NCBI GenBank assembly: GCA_034189755.1
Contig: JAXIHJ010000084.1
Coordinates: 1-11,656, forward strand
Direction of reading: 5' to 3'
DNA from: JAXIHJ01 sp034189755
GTDB taxonomy: Bacteria > Planctomycetota > Phycisphaerae > SM23-33
Length of the DNA: 11,656 nt
A program made the translations under genes and the position numbers. Of the stretch, positions 1 through 6,910 are shown piece by piece. The notes below the pieces were generated by a model, which ran no database searches, had not been told where the DNA came from, and was given only the letters and a program-made list of their open reading frames with translations. The stretch's first letter is position 1. Each line of letters starts with the position of its first letter.

Positions 1-1
1 C

Positions 2-619
2 CAGGGCACCAAGCGCATCGAAATGCACTTTTTGCCCGACGTCTACGTTACCTGCCAGGAGTGCAAGGGAGCACGCTACAACCGCGAAACGCTGGAGGTC
101 AGATACAAGGGCAAAACAATCGCGGACGTGCTGGCGATGCGGGTCGAGGAGGCGCTGAGCTTCTTCGATAACTTCCCGAAGATAAAACAACTGCTCAAGG
201 CGCTTAACGACGTGGGGCTGAGCTACGTTGAGCTTGGCCAAAGCTCCACGACGCTTTCCGGCGGAGAGGCTCAGCGAGTCAAGCTCGCCGGCGAGCTGGG
301 CAAGACGGCGACCGGGCATACGCTCTACGTTTTGGACGAGCCGACGACCGGCCTGCACTTCGCCGATATCCACAACCTGCTGAACGTGCTGAACCGCCTG
401 GCCGACATGGGCAACACGATTGTCATCATCGAACACAACCTCGACGTGATCAAATGCGCCGACTGGATCGTCGATCTTGGCCCCGAAGGCGGCGACGCCG
501 GAGGACGCATCATAGCCGAAGGCACGCCGGAACAGATTGCCGCCCATTCGAAATCCTACACCGGCCGGTTCCTCGCCGAACACCTGCCGGGCAAGCCGAA
601 ACTCGCCGAGACCGCGTGA
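2..619 (+). CDS. uvrA: UvrABC excinuclease subunit A, C-terminal part (5' end outside window)
   Basis: UvrA is the dimeric ABC-type ATPase that finds bulky DNA lesions and loads UvrB in nucleotide excision repair in the cytoplasm. The reading frame is already open at base 2, so only about the last 205 residues are present. Visible in order are one CxxC pair (TCQECKGARYN), which is the second half of a UvrA four-cysteine zinc finger, then the ABC signature LSGGEAQRVKLAGEL, the Walker B/D-loop LYVLDEPTTGLH, and the H-loop IVIIEHNLDVIKCADWIVDLGPEGG. The stretch GGRIIAEGTPE is the usual UvrA C-terminal block, and the gene ends normally with a TGA. This order identifies the second nucleotide-binding domain of UvrA and not another ABC protein. 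It is convergent with the hepT/mntA genes. No clear hairpin terminator follows the stop. Confidence 0.97.
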   Translation, partial: QGTKRIEMHFLPDVYVTCQECKGARYNRETLEVRYKGKTIADVLAMRVEEALSFFDNFPKIKQLLKALNDVGLSYVELGQSSTTLSGGEAQRVKLAGELGKTATGHTLYVLDEPTTGLHFADIHNLLNVLNRLADMGNTIVIIEHNLDVIKCADWIVDLGPEGGDAGGRIIAEGTPEQIAAHSKSYTGRFLAEHLPGKPKLAETA

Positions 620-640
620 GGAATTCTCACCAAACCGCAA

Positions 641-687
641 TTAATGCGCAACCGGCTTGCCGAGTTTTTTATCTCAGTGAGTTTTTG
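641..687 (-). pseudogene. Relic of the 3' end of a phosphohexomutase gene
   Basis: Read on the minus strand, this segment matches the last codons of the mutase gene at 2268-2318. 42 of 47 aligned bases agree, with one 4-nt gap in the A-run. Stop codon to stop codon, the five substitutions are ACC/ACT, AAA/AAG, CCC/CCG, GTC/GTT and TGA/TAA, so all are silent. The encoded end LGKPVAH-stop is therefore identical in both, as is KLTEIK before the gap. The 4-nt gap shifts the frame in this copy, and no gene body is attached: the hepT stop codon (689-691) directly adjoins the match. Weaker similarity (AAACCG and nearby bases) continues past the stop to about 632. The silent-only pattern says this was once the end of a working gene. 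It acts here as one half of a pair of direct repeats. Confidence 0.8.
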
Positions 688-688
688 C

Positions 689-1039
689 CTAAAAGCTTCC
701 TTCTTCCGGCGGAAGGAGTTTTTCCAACTCCGCCGCCAGCGGCGCAAGCTCTTCGGTGGCTGTGTCCCAGACAATGTCTTCGTCCACATTCATGTAGTCG
801 TGTACAACCTTGCTGCGCATGCCCACGATTGCCAGCCAGGGAATTTGTGTATGAGAATTGCGGAATTCCTCGGATACACGGCGTGCCGCTTCCCCGATGA
901 CCTGAATCAGGTGCGTCAATGCCAGTCGAAGATCTTCGTCAGCATCGAATTGCTCTCGGGTAATCCCTTCGACCTTACTGATTGCTTTACGGGCCATGTC
1001 CAGCATATGGCCGACGTACACGAGATCATCTTTGGGCAT
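689..1039 (-). CDS. hepT: HepT-like toxin (DUF86, HEPN RNase) of an MntA/HepT module
   Basis: This 116-residue protein belongs to the HepT/DUF86 branch of HEPN ribonucleases, toxins that cleave RNA until the partner nucleotidyltransferase modifies them. The catalytic RX4HXY motif is intact as RSKVVHDY (R75, H80, Y82 from the chosen start). In the studied Shewanella system the tyrosine is the residue that MntA AMPylates. IGEAARRVSEEFR and HTQIPWLAIVGMR are also typical of the family. I chose ATG 1039 over ATG 1054 because GGAG lies 7 nt upstream of 1039, while 1054 has no ribosome site. It overlaps the end of mntA by 14 nt, so translation is probably coupled. Its stop codon touches the mutase relic. 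RNase activity is inferred from the family. Confidence 0.88.
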   Translation of the reverse strand: MPKDDLVYVGHMLDMARKAISKVEGITREQFDADEDLRLALTHLIQVIGEAARRVSEEFRNSHTQIPWLAIVGMRSKVVHDYMNVDEDIVWDTATEELAPLAAELEKLLPPEEGSF

Positions 1040-1331
1040 ACTGTGTCTCCGCATCAGCCAGTACGCGCGAGCGGATCCGGCGATTCAAGAACTTCTCGGT
1101 CACCAGGTCAACCCGCCTTCCACCCAGGAGCTTTGAAAGTTCCTGCTCGATGGAAAAGAGCCGGATAAATCCAGGCACGTGTCCGGGTTCGAATTCCACG
1201 AGTACATCCACGTCGCTGTCGGGATCAAAATCATCACGCAGGACGGATCCGAAAAACGCCAGCTTGCCGATATGATGCCGTCGGCAGAAATCAGCGATTT
1301 GTTCGCGGTCTGTCGAAATTGCAAGACTCAT
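1026..1331 (-). CDS. mntA: MntA-like minimal nucleotidyltransferase antitoxin
   Basis: This 101-residue protein is a minimal nucleotidyltransferase of the MNT type, the antitoxin half of MntA/HepT modules. The signature GSX10DXD is complete: G28-S29, then D40 and D42 within GSVLRDDFDPDSDVDVLVEF. The third metal-binding acidic residue is probably D75 in RRVDLVT. In characterised members the enzyme transfers AMP from ATP to the active-site tyrosine of HepT. The start is supported by GAGGAAG 7 nt upstream of the ATG. The gene precedes hepT and overlaps it, which is a common order. About 84 nt separate it from the membrane-protein gene upstream on the same strand. Family assignment is strong; activity is inferred. 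Confidence 0.9.
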   Translation of the reverse strand: MSLAISTDREQIADFCRRHHIGKLAFFGSVLRDDFDPDSDVDVLVEFEPGHVPGFIRLFSIEQELSKLLGGRRVDLVTEKFLNRRIRSRVLADAETQYAQR

Positions 1332-1415
1332 AACACGGCTTCCTCTGTGTGAAGCTACCTATGTTGTTGGCCCATTGCAACAGGCCTTTTACAGCACTAG
1401 TGAATCAAGCCGGTT

Positions 1416-2150
1416 TTACTTGCCAATTCGCTTTTCTATTCCGCTTATACTGAGCGCGACTCGATAGCCTCTCGTTTGAGACCCTTTCCGCTCGAAAAGG
1501 ACCACCCCTATGCGCGACGGCGTTATCGTACCTTGGCCGACTTTCGTGATCTTGAAACGTTTATACAGACCTTTTTCGTATGCGTACTTCATAAGCGGAA
1601 AGGCAACTTTCAAGGCGCGCTCATCGTTCATTGGACCTTGAGAATCTTGGAATCTCCACGGGTACTGAACGGTGTACTGAAGCCCTTCGGGCAAACGCAA
1701 ATAATAGGTTGTTTCGACATTGTATACTTGTCCATCTATTTGCCATTGTTCCACCCCTGAGCGGGCCAAAGGTACGTTCCCCGCAGTCCCAACCGCCCCC
1801 GAACCGGAAGAAAGAGGGATAAGAATTGCGATAACCGAATGAGCGATCAGGCCGATTCCGCCTGTCAGGCCCAAGACCTTCTTTGCTGTCGGGAGCTTCA
1901 GGATCGTTCGCAGCCGCAACGGGATAAAGATCAGAGCGTATAGCCCGCCGGCAACTCCGATGGTGCTGAGTATATTGAGATTGAACGAACTGCCGCCGTC
2001 GCCTTTTGTCCAAATTGCGGGGCATCGCCCGAAAGACAACAGCGACACCACAAAGAGCACGAACATCACGATACAGTTTTGGCCTGCATTCTTAATGAAG
2101 CGAGCCTTTTTCTTGTTCAGAACCGCGACCTCATTGCTGCTTTGATCCAT
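1416..2150 (-). CDS. Unrecognised membrane protein with three N-terminal helices
   Basis: I do not recognise a family. The 244-residue product starts with a short polar, lysine-rich segment (NKKKARFIK). Three likely transmembrane helices follow, at about residues 26-41, 58-78 and 92-113, and then a soluble domain of about 120 residues from near residue 125 (WQIDGQVYNVETTYYLRLPEG onward) to the end. The start ATG at 2150 is preferred over an upstream in-frame start because AGGGGAG sits 6 nt before it. Base composition is lower in GC here: 24 of 60 bases are G/C at 1681-1740 and 28 of 60 at 2041-2100, against 45 of 60 at 2701-2760 inside the mutase gene. The gene lies between the mutase 3' end and mntA, within the direct-repeat-bounded segment. 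It may be cargo of that insertion; any link to the toxin-antitoxin pair is unproven. Confidence 0.75.
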   Translation of the reverse strand: MDQSSNEVAVLNKKKARFIKNAGQNCIVMFVLFVVSLLSFGRCPAIWTKGDGGSSFNLNILSTIGVAGGLYALIFIPLRLRTILKLPTAKKVLGLTGGIGLIAHSVIAILIPLSSGSGAVGTAGNVPLARSGVEQWQIDGQVYNVETTYYLRLPEGLQYTVQYPWRFQDSQGPMNDERALKVAFPLMKYAYEKGLYKRFKITKVGQGTITPSRIGVVLFERKGSQTRGYRVALSISGIEKRIGK

Positions 2151-2267
2151 GCGCGACTCCCCTAGTCTGTCAGCTCTTCGGACTGCACCAAACAATATTG
2201 CATGTCCTGCTTAAGTGGCCTGTTTTTTCCCGCTTCCTTCCGGTCGCAGCTCGTAAACCGAAAATCG

Positions 2268-2318
2268 TCAATGCGCGACGGGTTTGCCGAGTATTTTTTT
2301 TATCTCGGTGAGTTTTTG
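2268..2318 (-). repeat. Mutase 3' end acting as right-hand direct repeat
   Basis: These are the last 17 codons of the mutase gene including the TGA. They are repeated in the same orientation at 641-687, with five silent substitutions and a 4-nt gap. The two copies bracket the hepT, mntA and membrane-protein genes. The arrangement resembles what is left when DNA inserts at the 3' end of a gene and carries a replacement end, but no integrase gene is visible between the copies. Confidence 0.75.
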
Positions 2319-3665
2319 TCGCAGCATTTTTTTGTCTTTGGCTTCGAGGCTCAGCCGCAGCAGCGGTTCCGTGTTCGAAGGCCTGACGTTGCACCACCAG
2401 TCGTCGTACTGGCAGGTTACACCGTCGAGCCGGTCGATTTCCGCGTCCTTGAACGTCTCTTCGACCTCTCGCATCTTGGCTTCTTTATCTTCGACCTCGA
2501 AGTTGATCTCACCGCTGTGGCTGTACCGCTTCAAAGGCTCGACCAGTTCGCTGAAAGTTTTTTGGTCGTCTTGGCCGCTGACGATGGTAAGGGCTATCGC
2601 GAAGGCGATCGCGCCGGAGTCGCAGTTGAAGTTGTCTCGGAAGTAGAAGTGCCCGCTCAGTTCTCCTCCGAACAGGCCGTGCACGTCCGCCATCGCCTTT
2701 TTCATGAACGCGTGCCCGACCCGCTCGCGCCGCGGCACGCCGCCGACGGCGCGGATTTCCTCAGCCACCACGCGCGAGCTGCGCAGATCGTAGATAATCA
2801 TCGAACCGGAACCTTCCGGCAGAGACTTGATGAAATAGCGGGCCATCATGGCGGTCATCAAATCGCAGCGTACCAGTTCAGCCTTCTCATCGACGAACAT
2901 GCAGCGGTCGGCGTCGCCGTCGAGACAGATGCCCATGTCGGCCTTGTGCTTTTTCACCGCGGCCTGGAGCTGGGCCAGGTTCGCCTCGACCAGCGGGTTG
3001 GGCGGGTGCGCGAAGCCTTTGCCGATTTCAAAGTTCAGCGGGATTATTTCCACGTCGGTTTCGCCGAAAACCGCGGAGATCATCTTGCCGCCCATGCCGT
3101 TGGATGCGTCCACGACAACCTTCAGCCGCCGGCGTATACGCAGGAACTTCAGCACGTGCCGGCGGTACTCGTTCCACAAATCGATTTGCTGACAGGGCGC
3201 TATCGAGGCGGCTGGGGGCATTCGCCGCAGTGTCTGGACGATGTGCTTGATCTCGCCCAGGCCCGTGTTCTGGCCGACGGGCCGGGCCTTTAAGCCTGAA
3301 ATCTTGAAACCGTTGTATTTGATGGGATTGTGCGACGCCGTTACCTGTATGCCGCCGCATGCTCCAAGATGGTTGACTGCGAAATAGACCATCGGCGTAT
3401 CCGCCAGGCCGATGTCCACCGCCCCGGCGCCGCTGGAGGTTATGCCTTCGATTAGCGCGTGGGTCAGCGGCTCGCTGTGCGGCCGCATGTCTCGTCCGAC
3501 GACCAGGCGGTTGCTGGACGCCTGGCCCCGCTCATAGCCGCTTAGCAGGCTGCGGAGAAACTGGGCCGACGCGTGGCCGATCTTCCAGGCCAGGTCCTCG
3601 TCGATCTCCTCCGGATAAGTTCCCCGAACGTCATATGCCTTAAAGACTTTATCGATAACGGCCAT
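2268..3665 (-). CDS. Phosphomannomutase/phosphoglucomutase
   Basis: This cytosolic alpha-D-phosphohexomutase interconverts hexose 6- and 1-phosphates, feeding GDP-mannose, UDP-glucose and envelope sugar synthesis. At 465 residues it has normal full length. All four active-site loops are visible: the phosphoserine loop VTASHNP (S111), the metal loop DGDADR (249-254), the sugar-binding loop GELSGH (334-339) and the phosphate-binding loop RPSNTEP (428-434). GELSGH is typical of the AlgC/ManB-type PMM/PGM group rather than GlmM, but substrate preference cannot be fixed from sequence. ATG 3665 has AAAGGA 6 nt upstream and gives the usual N-terminal FKAYDVRGTYP. A promoter candidate lies at 3701-3729, and the tolC gene is divergent. 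The gene end is duplicated as a relic at 641-687. Confidence 0.95.
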   Translation of the reverse strand: MAVIDKVFKAYDVRGTYPEEIDEDLAWKIGHASAQFLRSLLSGYERGQASSNRLVVGRDMRPHSEPLTHALIEGITSSGAGAVDIGLADTPMVYFAVNHLGACGGIQVTASHNPIKYNGFKISGLKARPVGQNTGLGEIKHIVQTLRRMPPAASIAPCQQIDLWNEYRRHVLKFLRIRRRLKVVVDASNGMGGKMISAVFGETDVEIIPLNFEIGKGFAHPPNPLVEANLAQLQAAVKKHKADMGICLDGDADRCMFVDEKAELVRCDLMTAMMARYFIKSLPEGSGSMIIYDLRSSRVVAEEIRAVGGVPRRERVGHAFMKKAMADVHGLFGGELSGHFYFRDNFNCDSGAIAFAIALTIVSGQDDQKTFSELVEPLKRYSHSGEINFEVEDKEAKMREVEETFKDAEIDRLDGVTCQYDDWWCNVRPSNTEPLLRLSLEAKDKKMLRQKLTEIKKILGKPVAH

Positions 3666-3700
3666 GGCGAGTCCTTTCCCTCTGTGTTGGTCAACGGGCG

Positions 3701-3729
3701 ATTATTGGCCGGAATGGCGGAAATTGCAA
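3701..3729 (-). promoter_or_regulatory. Candidate sigma70 promoter of the phosphohexomutase gene
   Basis: On the minus strand, TTGCAA (-35, 4 of 6 consensus) and AATAAT (-10, 5 of 6) are separated by exactly 17 bp. Transcription would start near 3694 and leave a leader of about 29 nt carrying the AAAGGA ribosome site. This is a consensus match only. Confidence 0.5.
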
Positions 3730-3829
3730 CCAAGAACTGCTCGACCGGGCCGTGCCGTCGAATCAAGGCGTAATCACTAGCAAAGGTTCCGGTCGGCTAG
3801 GCCGATACAGAATTGCACGATCAGTCTAT

Positions 3830-3857
3830 TTGACAAGGGCCGCTCTTGTCATATAAT
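3830..3857 (+). promoter_or_regulatory. Perfect-consensus sigma70 promoter of the tolC-like gene
   Basis: TTGACA (3830-3835) and TATAAT (3852-3857) are both exact consensus hexamers with a 16-bp spacer. A start 7 nt after the -10 box falls at A3864, only 6 nt before the ATG at 3870. No ribosome-binding site fits in between, so the mRNA would be almost leaderless. A TTG at 3846 in the same frame cannot be the start of this transcript because it lies upstream of the -10 box. Confidence 0.82.
3831..3851. promoter_or_regulatory. Inverted repeat between -35 and -10 (candidate operator)
   Basis: TGACAAG (3831-3837) and CTTGTCA (3845-3851) are perfect 7-bp inverted arms with a 7-nt centre. They share bases with the -35 box and end directly against the -10 box. 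A dimeric regulator bound here would block RNA polymerase, which suits repression of a very strong core promoter. The inner half-site TGACA/TGTCA also occurs in the inverted repeat before the WYL regulator gene. Confidence 0.55.
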
Positions 3858-3869
3858 CCAGCGACTATC

Positions 3870-5597
3870 ATGGGTCGCCTTATCCCCTACATACTGTGCT
3901 GCTTTGCATTGCTTTTTGCACTGGCTGGTTGCGTCCAGCCGGGGCGGGTCGAGCCAAGTGTCTTGAACCGTTACCAGAAGACGATGGCCCGGCGCGGCCC
4001 GCAGTCCCGCTTGAGCGAGCAGGGCATCGATTCGCTTCGGCCCGCACCGGGTACGACCGGGCCGAAGTGGAAGATACGCAAGGACCCCAAGACCGGCAAG
4101 GCAATCGTCGAGATGACGCTCGATGATGCCGTTATGCGGGCCTTGGCCAACAACCTTCAGATTCGCGTGGTCAGTTTTGCTCCGGAAATCTCGCGCGAAG
4201 AGATGGTCCGTGCGGCAGCCGAGTTCGACTACGTCCTTTACGGGACCATCAGCTATACCAAGGAAGACAGGCAGACCGACAGCATGCTCGGCGGCGGGGA
4301 ATCCAGGGTTCGCGTTTTCGAAGTCGGCCTGAGGCAGAGGACCATAACCGGTGCGGAGTGGTCGCTTGGATGGACGTTGACTCGCACCTGGGACAACTCG
4401 ACGTTCCGCACGTTCTCATCACGTTATGAGCCGGAGATTGTGCTGAGTGTAGCCCAGCCGCTGCTGCGCGACGCCTGGCCGGAATTCAATCTGGCCCAAC
4501 TCCGTATCGCCAGGCTGAACCGCAAGATCAGCGTTGCCACCTTCCGCCAGAATGTAGAGGAGATCGTCGCACTGGTCATTAATTCCTATTGGGCGCTGGT
4601 GCGGTCGCGGCGTGAGCTTAAGATTCAGCAGGGGCTGCTGGATACGACAATTGAGACGCTTCGTCGTGTGCGAGGCCGGGTCGATCTGGACGCCACCGCC
4701 GTGGAGATTAAACAGGCCGAAGCCGCCGTCGCACGACGCCGCTCGGCGCTGTATCGCCAGGCAAAGCAGATACAGGACGTTCAAACTGCGTTGGCACGTC
4801 TGCTTGCCGACGCGGAGATTAACGTCCTCGGCGAGGTTGAGATTGTGCCTGTTACCAGGCCTGTCGTTACGAAGGTCAAGCTGGACCCGACGGACCAACT
4901 GCTGGCGGCCTTGACGCACAATGCCCAGTTGGAACAGGCCCGACTGGCTATTTCGGTGGCCGACATCAACGTTCGAGTCGCGGCCAACCAGAAGCTGCCT
5001 CGTCTGGACCTCAGCGCCTCAACGACAATGCACGGGCTTCGCAAGGAATACGCTGACTCGATGCACTCGCTCGACAGCACTGAATACGTGAGTTACAGCG
5101 TCGGGTTGACTTTTGAGTATCCTATTGGCAATCGCCAGCGTATTGCGGAGTTTCGCCAGGCCGGCCTGAAGCGCCTTGAGGTGATTGCCTCCTGGCAGGA
5201 CCTGGCCGACGAAATTGCCTTTCGTATCAACGAGCGTATCCGTGAAGTTCGCACGGCCTATCAGGAAATGCAGACCGAGCACGTCGCTTACGAAGCCGCC
5301 AAGGTTCAGTTGCAGGCCCTGGAAGACACCGAGCGCATCCGTGGCCGGCTCACGCCGGAGTTCCTTCAGGTCAAACTTTCGGCACAGGAATTTCTGGCCG
5401 AGGCGGAGCGCGCGGAAGTTCGTGCGATTACCAGTTACAACTCGGCAATGGCGGACCTTGCCCGGGACACGGGTACGATGCTCCAGATGTACGGTATCCA
5501 GCTTGTCATACCACAAGTTCTCTACGGGCGCGACTGGTCGCAGGCGCCCCGCAAAACTGCCGGACGCCTCCCCCGGACCACGCAGCCTCACAAATAA
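3870..5597 (+). CDS. TolC-family outer-membrane channel lipoprotein
   Basis: The 575-residue product is an outer membrane factor: a trimeric beta-barrel and periplasmic alpha-tunnel that exports drugs or secreted molecules with an inner-membrane pump. The N-terminus is a lipoprotein signal, a hydrophobic run ending in the lipobox LAGC with Cys21 as lipid site. Two repeats of the family fold follow: the first begins near EMTLDDAVMRALANN and includes LSVAQPLLRDAW, the second includes QLEQARLAISVADINVRVAANQ and the FEYPIGNR loop. Long helices rich in A, E, Q and R match the tunnel helices. ATG 3870 is chosen over the upstream in-frame TTG 3846 because that TTG overlaps the promoter and would place eight polar residues before the signal peptide. 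No pump or membrane-fusion gene lies beside it, so its partner is unknown. Confidence 0.92.
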   Translation: MGRLIPYILCCFALLFALAGCVQPGRVEPSVLNRYQKTMARRGPQSRLSEQGIDSLRPAPGTTGPKWKIRKDPKTGKAIVEMTLDDAVMRALANNLQIRVVSFAPEISREEMVRAAAEFDYVLYGTISYTKEDRQTDSMLGGGESRVRVFEVGLRQRTITGAEWSLGWTLTRTWDNSTFRTFSSRYEPEIVLSVAQPLLRDAWPEFNLAQLRIARLNRKISVATFRQNVEEIVALVINSYWALVRSRRELKIQQGLLDTTIETLRRVRGRVDLDATAVEIKQAEAAVARRRSALYRQAKQIQDVQTALARLLADAEINVLGEVEIVPVTRPVVTKVKLDPTDQLLAALTHNAQLEQARLAISVADINVRVAANQKLPRLDLSASTTMHGLRKEYADSMHSLDSTEYVSYSVGLTFEYPIGNRQRIAEFRQAGLKRLEVIASWQDLADEIAFRINERIREVRTAYQEMQTEHVAYEAAKVQLQALEDTERIRGRLTPEFLQVKLSAQEFLAEAERAEVRAITSYNSAMADLARDTGTMLQMYGIQLVIPQVLYGRDWSQAPRKTAGRLPRTTQPHK

Positions 5598-5755
5598 CTT
5601 ACCTCACAGCGCACGCCCTTCTAGCGGACAAGTCGAAAAACTGCCCCCGAGAATATTTTTTCACCTCCGGTTGCGATTTAACACAGTAGCACATCGCCAC
5701 TTGCGACAACGATTTTTCCACCGGTGGATTTTCATGGCGATTGATAGATAAACGC

Positions 5756-5784
5756 TTGTATTTTTGTGACTTGTGTACTATAAA
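5756..5784 (+). promoter_or_regulatory. Possible promoter for the WYL regulator-dtd unit
   Basis: The -10 box TATAAA is 5 of 6 consensus and the spacer to TTGTAT is 17 bp, but the -35 box is poor (3 of 6). Use of this promoter would give a leader of about 138 nt that contains the inverted repeat at 5875-5892. A nearer -10-like GATAAT (5903-5908) without a good -35 box is an alternative. Confidence 0.3.
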
Positions 5785-5874
5785 AAAGTAGGCCCAGCCG
5801 AGGATACACATCCCGGCGACGTCGCACGAATCAAGCTAAATACAACCGGAATAAATTTGAACATTTCTCGTACA

Positions 5875-5892
5875 GTGACACAAGGGTGTCAC
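5875..5892. promoter_or_regulatory. Inverted repeat upstream of the WYL regulator (candidate operator)
   Basis: GTGACAC (5875-5881) and GTGTCAC (5886-5892) form perfect 7-bp arms around AAGG, ending 36 nt before the regulator ATG. Autoregulation is common for HTH-WYL proteins, and the position suits it. The TGACA/TGTCA core is shared with the tolC promoter repeat, though the half-site spacing differs (4-nt centre here, 7-nt there). Confidence 0.5.
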
Positions 5893-5928
5893 CGCCTTTG
5901 TGGATAATAGTAGGGGTTGGGAGAAGTA

Positions 5929-6909
5929 ATGAGTGTCAGTCGGATTTACCGGCTTCTGCGCCTGATTACCATGTTGCAGACAGGGCGAACCTATACGGCC
6001 GATGAGCTTGCCCGGCAGCTTGAGGTTAGCCGCAGGACGATTTTTCGGGACCTGAACATGTTGGAGATGGCTCACATCCCGTATTACTTCGACCAGGAAA
6101 AGGGCGGCTATCAGATCAGCGGGCATTTCTTCCTGCCGCCGGTGAATCTGACTGTTTCCGAGGCGTTGGCGATACTGATGCTGACCCATCGCATAAAGGG
6201 CGCGGCGAGTCGGCTGCCGCTGTTGGCCGAAAGCTCGCGGGCGGCGATGAAACTGGAAAACGTGCTGCCCCAGGCCATCCGCCGGCACGTGGGGTCGATG
6301 ATAAAGAAGTTGAGCGTGTCGTTTGGCCCCGTCTCACGTCATGAGGGCGTGGACGACATGTTTAACGAATTGGTCGGCGCCATCGTCCGCAGGCGTATCT
6401 GCCGGCTGGTGTATCTGAGCTTTCAGTTGCGCAGGCAGCTTATCGTGAGCGTCCGCCCGCTTAGGCTGGTCTTTCTGGGCCGGGCCTGGTATCTGATTGC
6501 CTACGCCGTCAAGCCACGCGATATCCGCACATTCAAACTCGGACGAATCCGCAAGTTGACGGTTACCGACCGTACGTTTCAGCAGCCGACCGACGTGGAC
6601 CTGGATGAGTACTTCGGCGATGCGTGGAGCATGATCCCCGAAGGCAGGCGGTATGACGTGCATCTGCATTTCGAGCCGAAGGTAGCCGGCAACGTCGCCG
6701 AGGTGCAGTGGCATCACAGTCAGCGAGTTGAGTGGAACGACGACGGCTCGATTGAGTTTTACGTCCATGTGGACGGGCTGGGCGAGATTACGTGGTGGGT
6801 GCTCGGCTACGGCGACCAGGTAGAGATTATTTCCCCCGCTGCGTTTCGAACGCGTGTCGCCAATGTGGCTGCGGCCGTGCTGAAAAAATACCGTAAGGGG
6901 AGAAAGTAA
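5929..6909 (+). CDS. HTH-WYL domain transcriptional regulator (YafY/DeoR-like)
   Basis: This 326-residue cytosolic DNA-binding protein has the standard layout. A winged helix-turn-helix covers about residues 3-58 (TADELARQLEVSRRTIFRDL is the recognition region). A WYL ligand-sensing domain is centred on AWYLIAYA (W187-Y188-L189) with RTFKLGRIRKL after it, and a C-terminal WCX-like segment covers roughly residues 240-320. WYL domains in studied proteins bind nucleic acid or small ligands that switch the regulator. ATG 5929 is chosen because GGGAG lies just upstream and the HTH begins at once; an earlier in-frame TTG adds only four residues. It is one base from dtd and probably co-transcribed with it. 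Its target is unknown; the inverted repeats at 5875 and 3831 are candidates. Confidence 0.92.
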   Translation: MSVSRIYRLLRLITMLQTGRTYTADELARQLEVSRRTIFRDLNMLEMAHIPYYFDQEKGGYQISGHFFLPPVNLTVSEALAILMLTHRIKGAASRLPLLAESSRAAMKLENVLPQAIRRHVGSMIKKLSVSFGPVSRHEGVDDMFNELVGAIVRRRICRLVYLSFQLRRQLIVSVRPLRLVFLGRAWYLIAYAVKPRDIRTFKLGRIRKLTVTDRTFQQPTDVDLDEYFGDAWSMIPEGRRYDVHLHFEPKVAGNVAEVQWHHSQRVEWNDDGSIEFYVHVDGLGEITWWVLGYGDQVEIISPAAFRTRVANVAAAVLKKYRKGRK

Positions 6910-6910
6910 C

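Larger units (their letters stand above)
5598..5928. other. 331-bp intergenic region between tolC-like and WYL genes
   Basis: There is no convincing gene here. It holds a perfect 12-bp palindrome TCCACCGGTGGA (5717-5728), a promoter-like pair TTGTAT (5756-5761)/TATAAA (5779-5784) with a 17-bp spacer, and a 7-bp-arm inverted repeat at 5875-5892. A minus-strand open frame at 5599-5811 has no ribosome site or recognisable domain. I see no hairpin-plus-T-run terminator for the tolC-like gene. Confidence 0.6.

Noticed and set aside
454..900. Plus-strand frame of 148 codons overlapping the uvrA end and the hepT region
   Set aside because: It is an arginine-rich shadow frame overlapping uvrA and antisense to hepT.
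2293..2300. Eight-T run near the mutase 3' end as a terminator
   Set aside because: It encodes lysine codons of the mutase on the minus strand and no stem precedes it.
2202..3293. Long plus-strand frame of 363 codons
   Set aside because: It lies antisense to the mutase gene, whose active-site motifs are all intact; it is a shadow of GC-rich codon use.
3846..3869. TTG start for the tolC-like gene
   Set aside because: It sits upstream of the -10 box and adds residues before a clean signal peptide.
5717..5728. Palindrome TCCACCGGTGGA as the tolC terminator
   Set aside because: No T-run follows it and the stem is only 6 bp without a loop.
5599..5811. Minus-strand 70-codon frame after the tolC-like gene
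   Set aside because: It has no ribosome site, no recognisable domain, and an A/T-rich intergenic composition.
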